Positions 11,564 through 22,089 of a stretch of DNA of 64,000 bases are shown here, one piece after another. The number at the start of each line of letters is the position of its first letter. Within the stretch, counting starts at the first letter, position 1. The stretch comes from Paulinella micropora (lineage: Eukaryota; Cercozoa; Imbricatea; Euglyphida; Paulinellidae), in NCBI GenBank assembly GCA_019918135.1, contig WBZZ01005889.1:22501-86500 (forward strand). The letters run 5' to 3'. The translations under genes were made by a program, and so were the position numbers. The notes beneath the pieces are model-generated. The model worked only from the letters and a program-made list of their open reading frames with translations. It did not search any database and was not told the DNA's origin.

Positions 11564-12131
11564 CCACACTTTTTTTTAAAGCCAGGCACCGGTGCGGCCC
11601 CCCTCCCCCCCCCGCCCTTCCCTACACTCTGGCGCTTTTTTTATACACCACGGGACACGCGCGCAAAGGGGGGGGGGGGGGGGCTGGCCGAGTGCACAAA
11701 AAGGCAGGAGCAAAAAAAAATAACAGCTAGGAAGGAAAAAGGCAGGGACTTTTCTCTCCTGACGAACAGAGGTTTCTTACCAACGGAAAAGAAAAATTTT
11801 GGAGGGAGGAGAAAAAAATAAAGGCAAGGAGAAGAAGAGAAAAATTCACGCCAGCAGATGAAAGGGAGTTGGCGATGCATTAAGAGTCTGCTCCGATGCT
11901 AAGAAAAAAGCCAGTTTGTTTTTTAATCTGTACCTTTTTTTCTGCTCCAAATGTCTTCCCTCCCTTACCTTCCAGCCTAGCTACATAGTTCTTGTCCGGC
12001 AGAGAAAAACTTTTTTCCTTTCCTCCTTCTTTTCTCTCGCCAACAAAAAAAAGCAGTTTTGTTTAGTCCGTGGGTGTTACTCCTGGTAGCTAGAACGTAG
12101 CTCTTTTTTTTGGCGCCGGGCCACCTCGCGC
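11564..12131. other. Spacer with homopolymer runs
   Basis: No gene supported. T, C and G homopolymers (G15 near 11,668) and AG-rich stretches dominate. It includes the upstream region of the membrane/coiled-coil gene and the 3' side of the 524-residue gene. Confidence 0.65.
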
Positions 12132-13706
12132 TCAGTGGGGCATGTTATAGTAGTACGTCATAAGGTATTCCTTATCCACCGTAAGGCCAAAGGGCTTTTG
12201 CCAGTCTTCTGGTTTTTCTAGTTTCCCTCTTAGCTCGGGGTCTCTTTGCAGCAAAGTGTGCAGGTGGGCGTGCGCCGAAACCGCCAGCCGGTCGCGCCAG
12301 AAGTTGGGCCGTCCGGGAACCTGGTGGCCGCACGTGTGTGAGCGAGCCTTATACCTGGCCCAGCCGGCTTCTTCGCTCTGGAACTCGCTGCGCCCGACGG
12401 TCGTCTCGTACCAATTGTCTAGCGCGTCCTGCAGGAATTTGAGGAGTTCACGGTGGTGGCTGTGATATCTCATTATACGATTAAGCGCGTGGTACACGTA
12501 GACACACTCTTTATACTCGACGAAAAATTGCGGCTTCTCTGGGTACCTCAGGTCACGGTGCGTGCCGGACAGGATATCACTCGTCAGACCACGGTTTAAC
12601 AGTAGCAGGCGTTCGAGGCTAGGGCGCAGCCTGGCGTTGTACGCCCAGTTGTCCAGCCTCGGCCACATGTCCAGCACCTCGCCCAGCTGTTGACGGTCCT
12701 GGCGGTTGATGACGACCAGCAGGGACTGCAACAGCGTAGTCCACTTGCTCCTGCCGTGGCCGTTCCTGCCTACCAGCCTCTCGTACGTGTTACAGATCAG
12801 CAACAAATACTGTAACAACCCTAACTTGCTGGCACTGATTTGCCAAGCTTCGTTTGGTAGCAGGACGTCGGAACTACTAACCGCGTAAAAGTTAGGGTTC
12901 GCGTCCAGGGCGGAGGCGGTGGGCGCCACGATGGTGCCCACTGCATTAAATGCCAGAGCCACACTTTCCAGGCCCAACAACACAAAGCGCACCTGGCTGT
13001 GGGCAGGCCCGCACGGCCGGACGAAGATGGCGTAGGGCGAGATACAGGACCACACATACATTCTTCTGACAGTGCTCGGCAGCAGTGTCGGGATCCTTTT
13101 GACTTGCGTGTACAGTGCTTCGAGGTGCCCGGCTAGGTCTTTACACTCTTCTGCCGTTTTAAGCCACGACAGCAGGTTCGTGGGTCCGTAGTGTTCCGCC
13201 GCCTGCAACAGGAGCAAATGAACGGTGCGCGCCCTGGCCAGCACGGACTCAATAACCGCGAGGGTTGCTGTTTTAGCCCTGTCAAAGACGTCCCTAGGGA
13301 TTTCCTTGGCAATTTTCGGCTCGGAACGCTCGATGAGGTTTTTCAGACTCCGTAGGAGCCGCCTGATGGTTTCGTTGGTTTCTTCCTTGTCGCGTTTCAG
13401 CAGCCAACGGAAATGGTAGGTCCGCGGCACGCAGCCCGTGGCGGACAAGGCTTGCGTGTCCCTTTCTAACCTCTCGAGCACCCTAACCGTGCCTGCGATT
13501 GCCTCGTCGTCGGTGGCCACACGGTAGAAGCGGAGGCCAAAGGCCTGGTTGTCTTGTTCGTCGACTAGGAGCAGGTGCCGCTGCGTTACGTGCAGCTCTA
13601 TTACACACTTTCTGTCGCTAAATCTGGTAATTATTTCCGTTAGTAGTGCCTCGAAGTCAGTTGGCTTTGGCCCGCCCCGCGCGGCGTTCGAGTAGCTTCT
13701 GCTCAT
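12132..13706 (-). CDS. Large hypothetical protein, 524 aa
   Basis: An intact minus-strand frame from ATG 13706 to TGA 12134-12132. The protein is rich in Leu, Arg and His and looks like a globular helical protein without a signal peptide or membrane segment. I see no motif I can name. A Tyr/His-rich C-terminal quarter (VYHALNRIMRYHSHHREL, then a CGHQVPGRPNFWRDRL stretch) is notable. It ends in YYYNMPH. It lies head-to-tail with the SKP1-like gene. Its length without frame breaks, in a region where many genes are broken, suggests it is a well-preserved gene. Confidence 0.75.
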   Translation of the reverse strand: MSRSYSNAARGGPKPTDFEALLTEIITRFSDRKCVIELHVTQRHLLLVDEQDNQAFGLRFYRVATDDEAIAGTVRVLERLERDTQALSATGCVPRTYHFRWLLKRDKEETNETIRRLLRSLKNLIERSEPKIAKEIPRDVFDRAKTATLAVIESVLARARTVHLLLLQAAEHYGPTNLLSWLKTAEECKDLAGHLEALYTQVKRIPTLLPSTVRRMYVWSCISPYAIFVRPCGPAHSQVRFVLLGLESVALAFNAVGTIVAPTASALDANPNFYAVSSSDVLLPNEAWQISASKLGLLQYLLLICNTYERLVGRNGHGRSKWTTLLQSLLVVINRQDRQQLGEVLDMWPRLDNWAYNARLRPSLERLLLLNRGLTSDILSGTHRDLRYPEKPQFFVEYKECVYVYHALNRIMRYHSHHRELLKFLQDALDNWYETTVGRSEFQSEEAGWARYKARSHTCGHQVPGRPNFWRDRLAVSAHAHLHTLLQRDPELRGKLEKPEDWQKPFGLTVDKEYLMTYYYNMPH

Positions 13707-13965
13707 GACTAACTCAACACAAGTAAAAGGGTACGGTTTCCCTTTTTTTAATTCTTAAGATACAAACAAGAGCAGCAGAAACAGGAGACGTCGAGTAAAG
13801 AAAATATATCTTCTACCCTCCCAATCCCTACCTTCTAATCACTAGCTTGTAATTCCTACCCTCTAATCTCTAGCCTTTAATCCCTACCCTCCAAGCTTGT
13901 TAAACTTGTTGCGTTGTCTCTGTAGAGGGAGAGATACTTCGGGAAAAGGCCCCCCTCCCCCCGCG
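13707..13965. other. Spacer with CCCTACC/CTAATC repeat
   Basis: A short imperfect repeat (units like CTACCCTC-CAATC or TCTAATC) lies at about 13,815-13,900. No gene. It separates the SKP1-like gene from the 524-residue gene on the same strand. Confidence 0.55.
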
Positions 13966-15124
13966 TTAGGCTTGGATGGCCCAGGCGTTGTCTCTTTCTA
14001 GTTTCTTCTTCTCCACCGGATCGAAGTCGTCCGCGATACCGAAAGTCTCTCGGATCTGGTCGGGCGTCCTGCCCTTGAGCATGCTGGCAATCTTGGTGCA
14101 CGCGAGCAACAGCAGCGGTTTGATATCCATCTGGTTCGCGGCCTAGCACGACCACACAGACATACTTTTTTTTGCTACTCTCCCTCCCGATGCCTTTCTC
14201 TCTACCAACATTTTTTCTTTTCTCGCTCTCTTTTACAAAGCCAGAAAAAAATGGACCTGGGTTAGCTGGAAGAGCATCGATTGGTCTACGTCAATGAACG
14301 CGGCGTACCTGTTACCCACTAGTTCGTGTTGACACTTTTGATCGGCTTTTCGATTTCCGCCATCTTAACCTCGCTGTAGAGTTTCATGAACTCTGCTACC
14401 TTCTGCAAGGTCGGCAGATCGACCAGGGGTACCATGATAGTGTGAAATCTATTGTTGTTTGCGTCGACTTCATAGTCGCGGCTGGCTGCTGTGCCAAGGA
14501 CGGACGAGCCTGTTGGGTCTATCATGTTGCTGACCATGCCAGAGATCAGGGCCTGCTCCAGGGGCACTGTTACGCTTACTACGGCTGGCCGCGCTGCCGG
14601 TGCCGTCGTGGGGGCCGCCCTCACTCTTTCGGTTTCCTCCCGGTCTTCTTCCTCTCTGGCTGCCAAAAAGGCCGCCCTCGTTCTTCTGGCTTCCTCCTGG
14701 GCCTCCTTCTCCTCTGCGCCCGCACGAGCTGCTCTTTGTTTTGCTTCTGCTTCCTTGGCTTTCGCCAGTCTCCATCTCTCCCTTGCCGCGCCCGTGGTGG
14801 TTCCTCTTTCTGTCTTCGCTCCCGCTTCCTTGGCGGCGTCCAGGGCCGCTCTTGCGCTGGTTGTTTCAGCCCTGGCTGTCTCCAGGGCCGCTCTCTTTCT
14901 TGCTGCTTCTGCGCTGGCTCTCGCCGCCAAACCCTCCGCTTTTATTGCTGCTTCCTCTCTGGCAAATTTTGCAAAGGCTGTTGATATCAAGGCTTTTTCC
15001 GAAGGCACGAATTTCACTGTTACCTGTGGGTCATCCTCTGAATCGTCCAAACTCCCGAGTTCTGCTTGCTTCTTTTCTTCCTTTTTTCTCTCTGTTTCTC
15101 TTCCTTTTTCTCTTGCTTGGACAT
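13966..15124 (-). CDS. SKP1: SKP1-like SCF adaptor with inserted coiled coil, spliced, two frame breaks
   Basis: The last exon (14142-13966) is a clear SKP1 C-terminus: MDIKPLLLLACTKIASML, then GRTPDQIRETF and a final NAWAIQA. SKP1 links F-box proteins to cullin in SCF ubiquitin ligases. The preceding FIDVDQSMLFQL stretch lies in the exon before a GT-AG intron (14256-14143), and the POZ-fold part (HTIMVPLVDLPTLQKVAEFM) is upstream. The N-terminal beta-strand/helix appears twice (VTVKFVPSEKALISTAF and VSVTVPLEQALISGMV), separated by about 100 residues of Ala/Glu/Arg coiled coil. Ordinary SKP1 is about 160 residues; this one is about 300. The frame changes at the T6 run 15082-15087 (near the ATG at 15124) and at the T4 run 14336-14339. 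These may be decay or base-call errors. Confidence 0.8.
14143..14256 (-). other. GT-AG intron in the SKP1-like gene (114 bases)
   Basis: CAG|GTCCAT at the donor and GTGGTCGTGCTAG|GCCGCG at the acceptor. Removing it joins two pieces that align with a continuous, highly conserved stretch of SKP1, in frame, so the intron is well supported. Confidence 0.85.
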
Positions 15125-16218
15125 TTGGCGTCGTTACAGGATCTTGACCAGAAAACGGCTTTGGCTACTAAAAGCCAAGGAACTTAGTTTTGAACAAGAA
15201 AGAGATCTCCGGCAGGGTTGCGCAGAACAGTTTTTTTTGGAGGGCAAGACAAGAGTTAGGAAAAAAAGAGAGAGGAAGAAGACTGTTAGGGGAAGGGGAA
15301 AGAGACACGAGAAAAAAAAGAGGGAACAGCAAGAAAAGGGCAGGGAGCGCCAAAAAGCCTGTCTTACTTCTTTTGTTCCCTCTTTCTTTTTCCTTCCGGC
15401 GGCTGTCCTCCCCCTCCCTCCCCTCGTTGACAGTTACTGTCTTTTTTTTTCTGCGCACGTGTCCTCTCCCCTCTCTCCGATCCTTGGTTCTCTCCGGTGT
15501 TAATATTGTGCCATTTTCTCTCGCTCTTCTCCCTCCCTCCTCTCTCTCTCTCTCTCCTGAATTACTTTTCGCGCGGTCTTGCCCCGAAAAAAAAACAGGG
15601 TAAGAAAAAAAACCCCAAGGAGTAAACTGCCGGGTGCCCAAAGAAAATAACAGGTTTTGTAGTGCCAGGCTGAGATCGGCTGGACCCGAAGGTGCTAACA
15701 AACTTGTCCTTGGCTCCAAGAACACGTGATTCATAGGGCCGGGGTCTAACAGTTGTGCTGGTTTTGGTACTTGTTTTATTGCAGAAAATTGTGGCCAACC
15801 TTCTTTTTTACTGATCAGAGGGAAATACTCGCGCCTTAGCCAGCCGGATAACTATCTTCATTTCTTTTTAGTCAGGCCCATCTTTTAATCAGCTAATTTA
15901 CCATAGCAGCCGTTGGAGGAGGGAGGAAGCTGCAACAAGCACACTAATTCCCCGATCTCCGCGATTTTACTCTCTTCTTCTTGCAATAGCAGATTTTTTT
16001 AACGTGACTTGTTGCAGGGACGTTCGCAGCTCGTTTGGCTGCGTCTGCCTGAGCTGAGCAACCCTACCAAGTTTGTGACGGCCAGGCCCTTCAAAATCGA
16101 GAGCAGTGGGTCCGGTGCGTGCTATCTTGCTAGGCTAATGAGACATTGTCTGCACTTTATTCGCAAACAGAAGGTCAACGGGGGTGAGAACTGTACTAAG
16201 CTAGGTACGAGACGTCTG
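15125..16218. other. Long spacer, possible exon near 16,014
   Basis: Mostly homopolymers and pyrimidine- or purine-rich tracts. The long minus-strand frame at 15734-15168 starts with ATG but soon turns into Arg/Glu low complexity, so I do not call it. At 16014-16233 a plus-strand frame preceded by a TTTTTTT...TTGCAG acceptor-like site encodes non-repetitive sequence (LVWLRLPELSNPTKF...). It could be an exon of an unseen gene, but nothing else supports it. Confidence 0.4.
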
Positions 16219-16556
16219 TTACGTGCGCACTAAATCCAGCAAGTGGGGATGCTTTTGCCAAAAGTCATACATCTCTTCCCCGGACATTTTATCGAACGTG
16301 CCGGGCTTGACTAGGCCTTTGTATTCTAGCCATTTCGCGGGACTCAGCTTCTTTCTCAGTTGGACTGAACGAATATGCGCCTCCATGACCAAATCAGGGC
16401 TCTCCTCTTTGGGCATCTTTTCCTCCTTTTCCCTCTTGGCAGCACTCGTGTTTTGATACCCTGCGGTAGGCTCGAAAGCTTAAGATGCTTTCTGGGCACG
16501 CATCCTCCTGTTTCGGCCATGAGAAACTTCTTCATTCTCGGCGGCATAGTCTGCAT
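16219..16556 (-). pseudogene. Short hypothetical gene with one frame break
   Basis: The ATG at 16556 starts a basic N-terminus. The frame changes at the T4 run 16451-16454, after which the second frame (stop at 16219) is charged and helical (ESPDLVMEAHIRSVQLRKKL, later EEMYDFWQKHPHLLDLV). Both frames are non-repetitive and together give about 110 residues. No family recognised. It lies at the left edge of the first minisatellite block, which is on its upstream side. It may be a decayed gene or may carry a base-call error. Confidence 0.55.
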
Positions 16557-16619
16557 ATATTACAAGACAACAAAGATCTTTCTTTGGTTTGCTAATACAG
16601 AGCGAGTCAGAGGAATTAA

Positions 16620-17335
16620 AAATACACACACCAATACGCTAACTCTGACACACGAGCACGCTAATTCTGTAGACATGAACACGCTAACTTTGACACACGA
16701 GCACGCTAATTCTGTAGACATGAACACGCTAACTTTGACACACGAGCACGCTAATTTGTACACACCAACACGCTAACTTTGACACACGAGCACGCTAAAT
16801 CTGTAGACGTGAACACGCTAACTTTGACACACGAGCACGCTAATTCTGTAGACATGAACACGCTAACCTCGACACACGAGCACGCTAATTTGTACACACC
16901 AACACGCTAACTTTCACACACGAGCACACCAATTCTGTAGACATGAACACGCTAATTTGTACACACCAACACGCTAACTTCTACACACGAGCACACCAAT
17001 TTGTACACACCAACACGCTAACTTTTACACACGAGCACACCAATTCTGTAGACATGAACACGCTAACTTTGACACACGAGCACGCTAATTTGTACACACC
17101 AACACGCTAACTTTTACACACGAGCAAACCAAGTTGTACACACCAACACGCTAACTTTCACATACCAACACACCAAATTGTACACACGAACATGCTAATT
17201 TTTACACACATCCATACGTCAATCTACACGCACAAACTTTCACACACCAACACACCAAATTGTACACACGAACATACTAATTTTTACACACATCCATACG
17301 TCAATCTACACGCACAAACTTTCACACACCAGCAC
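16620..17335. repeat. Minisatellite block 1a (CACGCTAA units)
   Basis: Roughly 700 bp of imperfect tandem units built from CACACGAGCACGCTAA, TCTGTAGACATGAACACG and TTTGTACACACCAACACG. Units drift toward the right end (CACACCAACACACCAAATTG). No sensible coding. It sits upstream of the minus-strand gene starting at 16556 and, with block 1b, upstream of the plus-strand CARD gene starting at about 18359, so it occupies a divergent intergenic region. Confidence 0.85.
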
Positions 17336-17855
17336 TCGAGCATTTTTTTCACTCGGACGTAAAACAAACATTTTTTTTTCTATGTGCGTGTAAAATTCAT
17401 ATGAATAAATTATTTGGTGCTTGCTACAAATATTAGAAGAAGCCAAGTTGCTTTTTCAGCCAAAAAATGGCTTCCTTTTTTCATTGTTGATCGACGGTCT
17501 CTCGCGCACAACCGTTTCTGTCCATTGAGCCGGGCCCAAAAAACCCAACCAGTGCCAAGACAGCCCCCCCCCCTAAATCATGTTGGGTTGCTCAATGGGC
17601 AAAAAGCCGTTCTCAATGGTGCCCGTTCCGCTCTGCGCATGAATTTCTTGGAAGAAAAGCCTCAGGTTGGCCTTGAAGACATGGCCAAATGATACAGAGT
17701 GCTTAGTTCATGTGTTATTTCGTGATGAGTGTTATTTAGTCTCGTTATTGTACAGAGACATGCCGTGTCACTATAAGAAATCTCGTGTAATAATACTGTT
17801 TTCTTTGCGTGTGTTATCTTAATTGTTTGCACGTACCAGAGTATCGTCTTCGAAG
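17336..17855. other. Spacer between minisatellites
   Basis: A plus-strand frame at 17414-17692 has no clear ATG start and no recognisable content. TTATTTAGTC/GTTATTG-type AT-rich sequence follows. I do not call a gene here. Confidence 0.5.
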
Positions 17856-18150
17856 TGTATTTGTGTGTATAGATTGGTGTGTCAAAGTATATTTGTGTGT
17901 ACAGATTGGTGTGTACACATATTTGTGTGTGCAGATTGGTGTGTACAGATATTTGTGTGTGTAAATTGGCGTGTACAGATATTTGTGTGTGCAGATTGGC
18001 GTGTACAGATATTTGTGTGTGCAGATTGGTGTGTACAGATATTTGTGTGTGTAGATTGGCGTGTACAGATATTTGTGTGTGCAGATTGGCGTGTACAGAT
18101 ATTTGTGTGTGCAGATTGGTGTGTCAAAAGTGTACGTGTAAAGGTTAGCG
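17856..18150. repeat. Minisatellite block 1b (30-bp unit)
   Basis: About nine copies of a roughly 30-base unit (GTGTACAGATATTTGTGTGT + GCAGATTGG), with C/T alternation at one position (TTGGC versus TTGGT). Frames read through it only as repeats. It lies about 210 bp before the start of the CARD gene. Confidence 0.9.
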
Positions 18151-18358
18151 TGTTCATGTGTGAAAAGATTGTGTACATTCTCCGTGAATATCCTAGCCAT
18201 GAACACACACAGAAGAGCGCATAATCCGTAGCATGTAAAACTTTATTACAATTTTTTGTCCTTTCTTGGGACTTTTTCTTTCTCCGTCCTCTCTCACATT
18301 TTTCCTGCTGTGTGTTTCTTTTTTTTCTTATCGTCTAAACTGGTTTTGGCAGGTCGGC

Positions 18359-20579
18359 ATGAAGAGGAGGTACCCACCCAAGAAATCTACCCCCCACAAA
18401 AAAACACCGTAGCTTAACCGCGAAGAAACACCTCAAAAAAGCCCCAACCACCCACAGACGTCGGTCAACCGAATGGCGCGAAGAGCTTTTTAGAGACTGC
18501 CGCAGGTTCCTGGGCAAACACCTAAACAGAGATCTGATCAACAACTTGCTCCTAAAACTTGGCATCTTGGACTCTTGTACAGACTTGCAACGGGTTAGTG
18601 AACTAAGGAGCAACGTTTTATTGTACACGATACAGAAGTACTGGGTGAAATCACCTTCCAGTGGACAAGGCGCCTTCGCCGCCTTGCAACACATGGAAGC
18701 CTCAAGGTACGTCGTGGCCGATGTTCTCCCAATCGAGAAATCAGACTTCGACCCTCCTGACACCGTCTGCGTCTGCGATCTCACTGACTGCACTACCTGC
18801 CGAAGTCTACGGAATGCTTTGGTGCTCTGGCTGTGTTTATCCCACAGCCTCGCCGGCACCGAACAAGGCGATGAGCTGCGCCGGGAACTAGAGAAAGCTC
18901 TGCTACCGTCCAAACTACACTCTTGGGCATACAAGCTTATGAAACCTCTACTCGAACAAAATAATACTGTTATCTTAGAGTGCTTGTGGAATAATTTCGC
19001 GGACATTGGGATCAGCATCGCGGCACAAATAGCCTGGAACGTAGATCAGAACAAACAAGCTTACCAAATCCCAACACAGGCCGTCGAAAGCTTCTGGCAA
19101 AAGCTACAGCAGAGAATACCCTCTCCCGAGCAAGAGTTAGCAGCGGCCGTCTGGGCTGAGCTTTGCTATTCGGATTTACCCGAAGCGCCCGCAGCCCCCA
19201 CTGACGCAAGTCTGGCGGCGACCCTGCTCGCCTTGCTCTGGATCCTGCGCCACTCGAAAAACCAAAGCTTATCAGCCAACGATCTACTACAAGAGCTGCA
19301 GCTAAGACGCATGGCTCCTGCGTTAAACGACGATGACTTCGTTCACAACAACGATGACTTCGTGGACGATCACAAAAAGTCGGGCACCAACAATAAGAGC
19401 CGCGGTGAGGAGCTCTTGGACAGAATGTTTGACTACCAGCTGTTAGCTAACTGGTCAGTGCAACGCAGTACTGTTCTGCCACAACCCACGCCAGCAGAGG
19501 CTACGCACGTACCAGTAGTCAATCTGCCACAGCAGACGGTGGACGACGGGCACTCACAGCGTTGTGACGAGCTTAGCAGCCCCAACTTTAATTCGCCCAG
19601 CCCCGACGACGACGCAGGCCCGCAGCCCGACGCGGTGGATCTGGAACACGCTGGCAATCCCCACTGTAGTTCGCCCAGCCCCGACCCAGGCCCGCAGCCC
19701 GACGCGGTGGATCTGGAACACGCTGGCAATCCCCACTGTAGTTCGCCCAGCCCCGACCAAGGCTCGCAGACCCGTGTGGAGACAAAAGAAATTAAACTCT
19801 ACATCGCAGCGTTAGACCACGAGCCCGACAGTACCGCTCCGTCGAGGCCCCGCGATCAGAGCTCTAGTACAAAACACACGGCGGGGCTGAGCGCGCTGGC
19901 CGAGGCAGCTTGTGGTTTGCAACCAAGAATGATTGATGACCAATCATTCCTCGGGGGGTCTGGACAGCGCTGGGTGGCAGCATCTGGCGAAAAAAGTAAA
20001 AGAACTTGTCTGCCAGCCAAGACACCAACCTCTAACAAGCTGCGGATGACTACCATCTTTGATGACGAGGACCATCCCAGCCACCAAAATTCACACCACC
20101 ATGGTTTAGAAAGAGGTGACTCCCAGGACCCACCGTACAGACGTGTGGCCCTGCCTCTTCGGGGCACCCAAGACTTGTACTTTTCATCCGAGACAACACG
20201 CCCCCAACCCGATCGGGCCCCACATTGGGCCCTACCAATCCTGTCGAAGCCGGTCCCGCACTTTGGTCTGCCAATCTTGTCGAAACCGGCACCACGTCCT
20301 GGCCTGCCAATCCTGGCGAAACCGGTACCGCACTTTGGCTTGCAACTGTTTGGCCCCCAGCACGGTCATGGGCCGGCAGTCAAGCGCGAACCGGACTCGG
20401 TTCCGCACTCCGGCCTGCGAATTCTGTCGAGACCGACCCCGCACGGTCATGGGCCGGCAGTCAAGCGCGAACCGGACTCGGTTCCGCACTCTGGCCTGCG
20501 AATTCTGTCGAGACCGACCCCGCACTTTGGCCTGCCATGGCCAAGCTTCCAACACAGTCGTAGATCGCAGCCAGCCTGA
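18359..20579 (+). CDS. CARD-containing protein with Pro-rich repeats (one frame break near start)
   Basis: The ATG at 18359 leads into a basic N-terminus. The frame changes at the A7 run 18398-18404 and the main frame runs to TGA at 20579. About nucleotides 18470-18735 have the hydrophobic pattern and spacing of a CARD death-fold domain (RDCRRFLGKHLNRDLINNLL, GILDSC, GQGAFAALQHM). CARDs mediate homotypic contacts in apoptosis and inflammasome signalling and are essentially a metazoan domain. A helical middle part follows, then an acidic/Pro-rich region with two near-identical copies of a roughly 69-base unit (19615-19755). The C-terminus repeats a PHxGLPILSKP motif, and an 81-base direct repeat lies at about 20362-20520. 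An AATAAA signal follows near 20,670. I am moderately sure of the CARD; the rest is unassigned. Confidence 0.65.
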
Positions 20580-20936
20580 AAAAAAGTCTCTCTTTTCCTC
20601 TCTTACTAGCTTGTGCTCGAGATTTTTTTCCCCTCTCTTTGGCTAGCCCAGAACCTTCTTGTCAAAAAAAATAAAAGTAATTCTCTGAGTTTTTTCCTAG
20701 CTTCTATTCTTCACTGCCGGCACTCTCTCTCCCCCCCCCCTCTTAATACAAATTTACGCTGACCTGCCTTGGTAGGCAAATTTAATTAAACCGTACCCTG
20801 CAAGAAAAAAAGGCTACACTTACAGCCTCCTAACACAACCCGAACGATGTTGCCCACCAAAAAAAGAAGGAAGCAAACAGAGTATCAGCGCTTTTCTTTT
20901 TCTCCTGCTTCTTTTCTGCTAGCCTCTACAATCTAT
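20580..20936. other. Spacer with AATAAA signal
   Basis: No gene. It contains an AATAAA near 20,670, about 90 bases after the CARD gene stop, plus C10 and A8 homopolymers. It separates convergent genes. Confidence 0.6.
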
Positions 20937-22089
20937 TTACATCTTGTGTTCGTTCTTTGCGGTTTGTCGGTCGGGCGCCTGGCCCCAGATCTGCTGCCAC
21001 TCCTTGAGAGCGGCGTCGATGGCCGCGAACACCTGCAACGGCCGGCCGCCGCGCAGCGCCGCCAGCACGCGGTGCAGGAAGATCCTGCTCAGCAATTCTT
21101 GGTCTGCCGCGGGCTGCATTGCCGTCCTCAGCTGCAGCCCCCGCGTGGTGTCTAAATGTTGGTCCAGCAGCGCGGGCCACGCCAAGTAAAAAAACAGGTG
21201 CACCGATACCAGGGGGTCCAACCGCAAGGTCCGCGCGTGCTTTGCCTCGTCAATGGCGGCTGTTATTGACGCCAGGGTTGTGCCGGGCGCCGCGTAGCAG
21301 TGTTCGCCCGGCGCTAACGCCGCGGGCAGCACCGCGCTCAGCACGGGGCCCCACGCCTCTGGCGCGACGTTTGCTACTTCCGCGGCTAGCCTGGCAAACG
21401 CCGTAGCGAACAAGCGGTGGTGCGAGTGCGTCGCGTGTTCGTGGCCGTGGCGTCTCACCACGTGGTTCTGCACGTGCCAGCGCAGCAGCAGCTCCACGCA
21501 CGCTTTTGCGCAGCCCTGCTTGCTCACGCGGCCGCTGTCCCACGCCAGCTCCGCGCTTGTGTACTCGGCCAGCCGCGACAGCAGCGCCCTGCGCGGCCGC
21601 GCGTCGTGCTCCCAACCGTCCGGATCTTGTGTCCACTCCACGGGCACGAGCGGGTCGTCCGTGTCTCGCGCCAACACCTCGCACAGGCGCAACCTCAGCT
21701 CGCTCCAGTCCCAATGGCCGACCACAAAACACAGGCTCAGCTGAGAGGCCAGCATCGCGTCGTCTGTTTTTAGGCCCCGAACCGCGCACAGCCACTCCAC
21801 GTACATGGAGGCTACCGATCTGATGTTAGTCTGGAAGGATGCGGCCCCGTGAGACAAACGATCTACCGCGCGCCATGCGGCCAGGTCTTGCTCACTGACC
21901 TCTCTATTGTCTGCTTCGTCCTCAGCTGGTGTCGGAGGTAGGGGCGGGTCCACGGCCGCGGCGCGCGCCTGCGTAGTCGAAAATAAGAACCTGAAACGCC
22001 GGCGGCTGGTTGCTGAGGTTGTAGAGCTAGAGCGGGGCCCCTATGTCTGTGACAGCAGAGGAACCCCGCCCTGCTCTGTCGATAATCAT
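20937..22089 (-). CDS. Large hypothetical protein, about 380 aa, one frame break near start
   Basis: The main frame (21953-20937) is long, G/C-rich at third positions and encodes a helical protein rich in Ala, Leu, Arg and His (for example VVRRHGHEHATHSHHRLF). Its first in-frame start is GTG, which is unlikely in a eukaryote. An ATG at 22089 begins a Ser/Thr/Arg-rich N-terminus that would lead into this frame if a single-base difference at the C4 run 22039-22042 is allowed. An internal ATG is the alternative start. No family recognised, no membrane segment. Confidence 0.6.

Noticed and set aside
15168..15734. Minus-strand frame of 188 codons beginning with ATG
   Set aside because: Soon becomes Arg/Glu low complexity from purine tracts and has no recognisable content.
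17823..18224. Cys/Val-rich plus-strand frame
   Set aside because: It is a reading of the 30-bp minisatellite.
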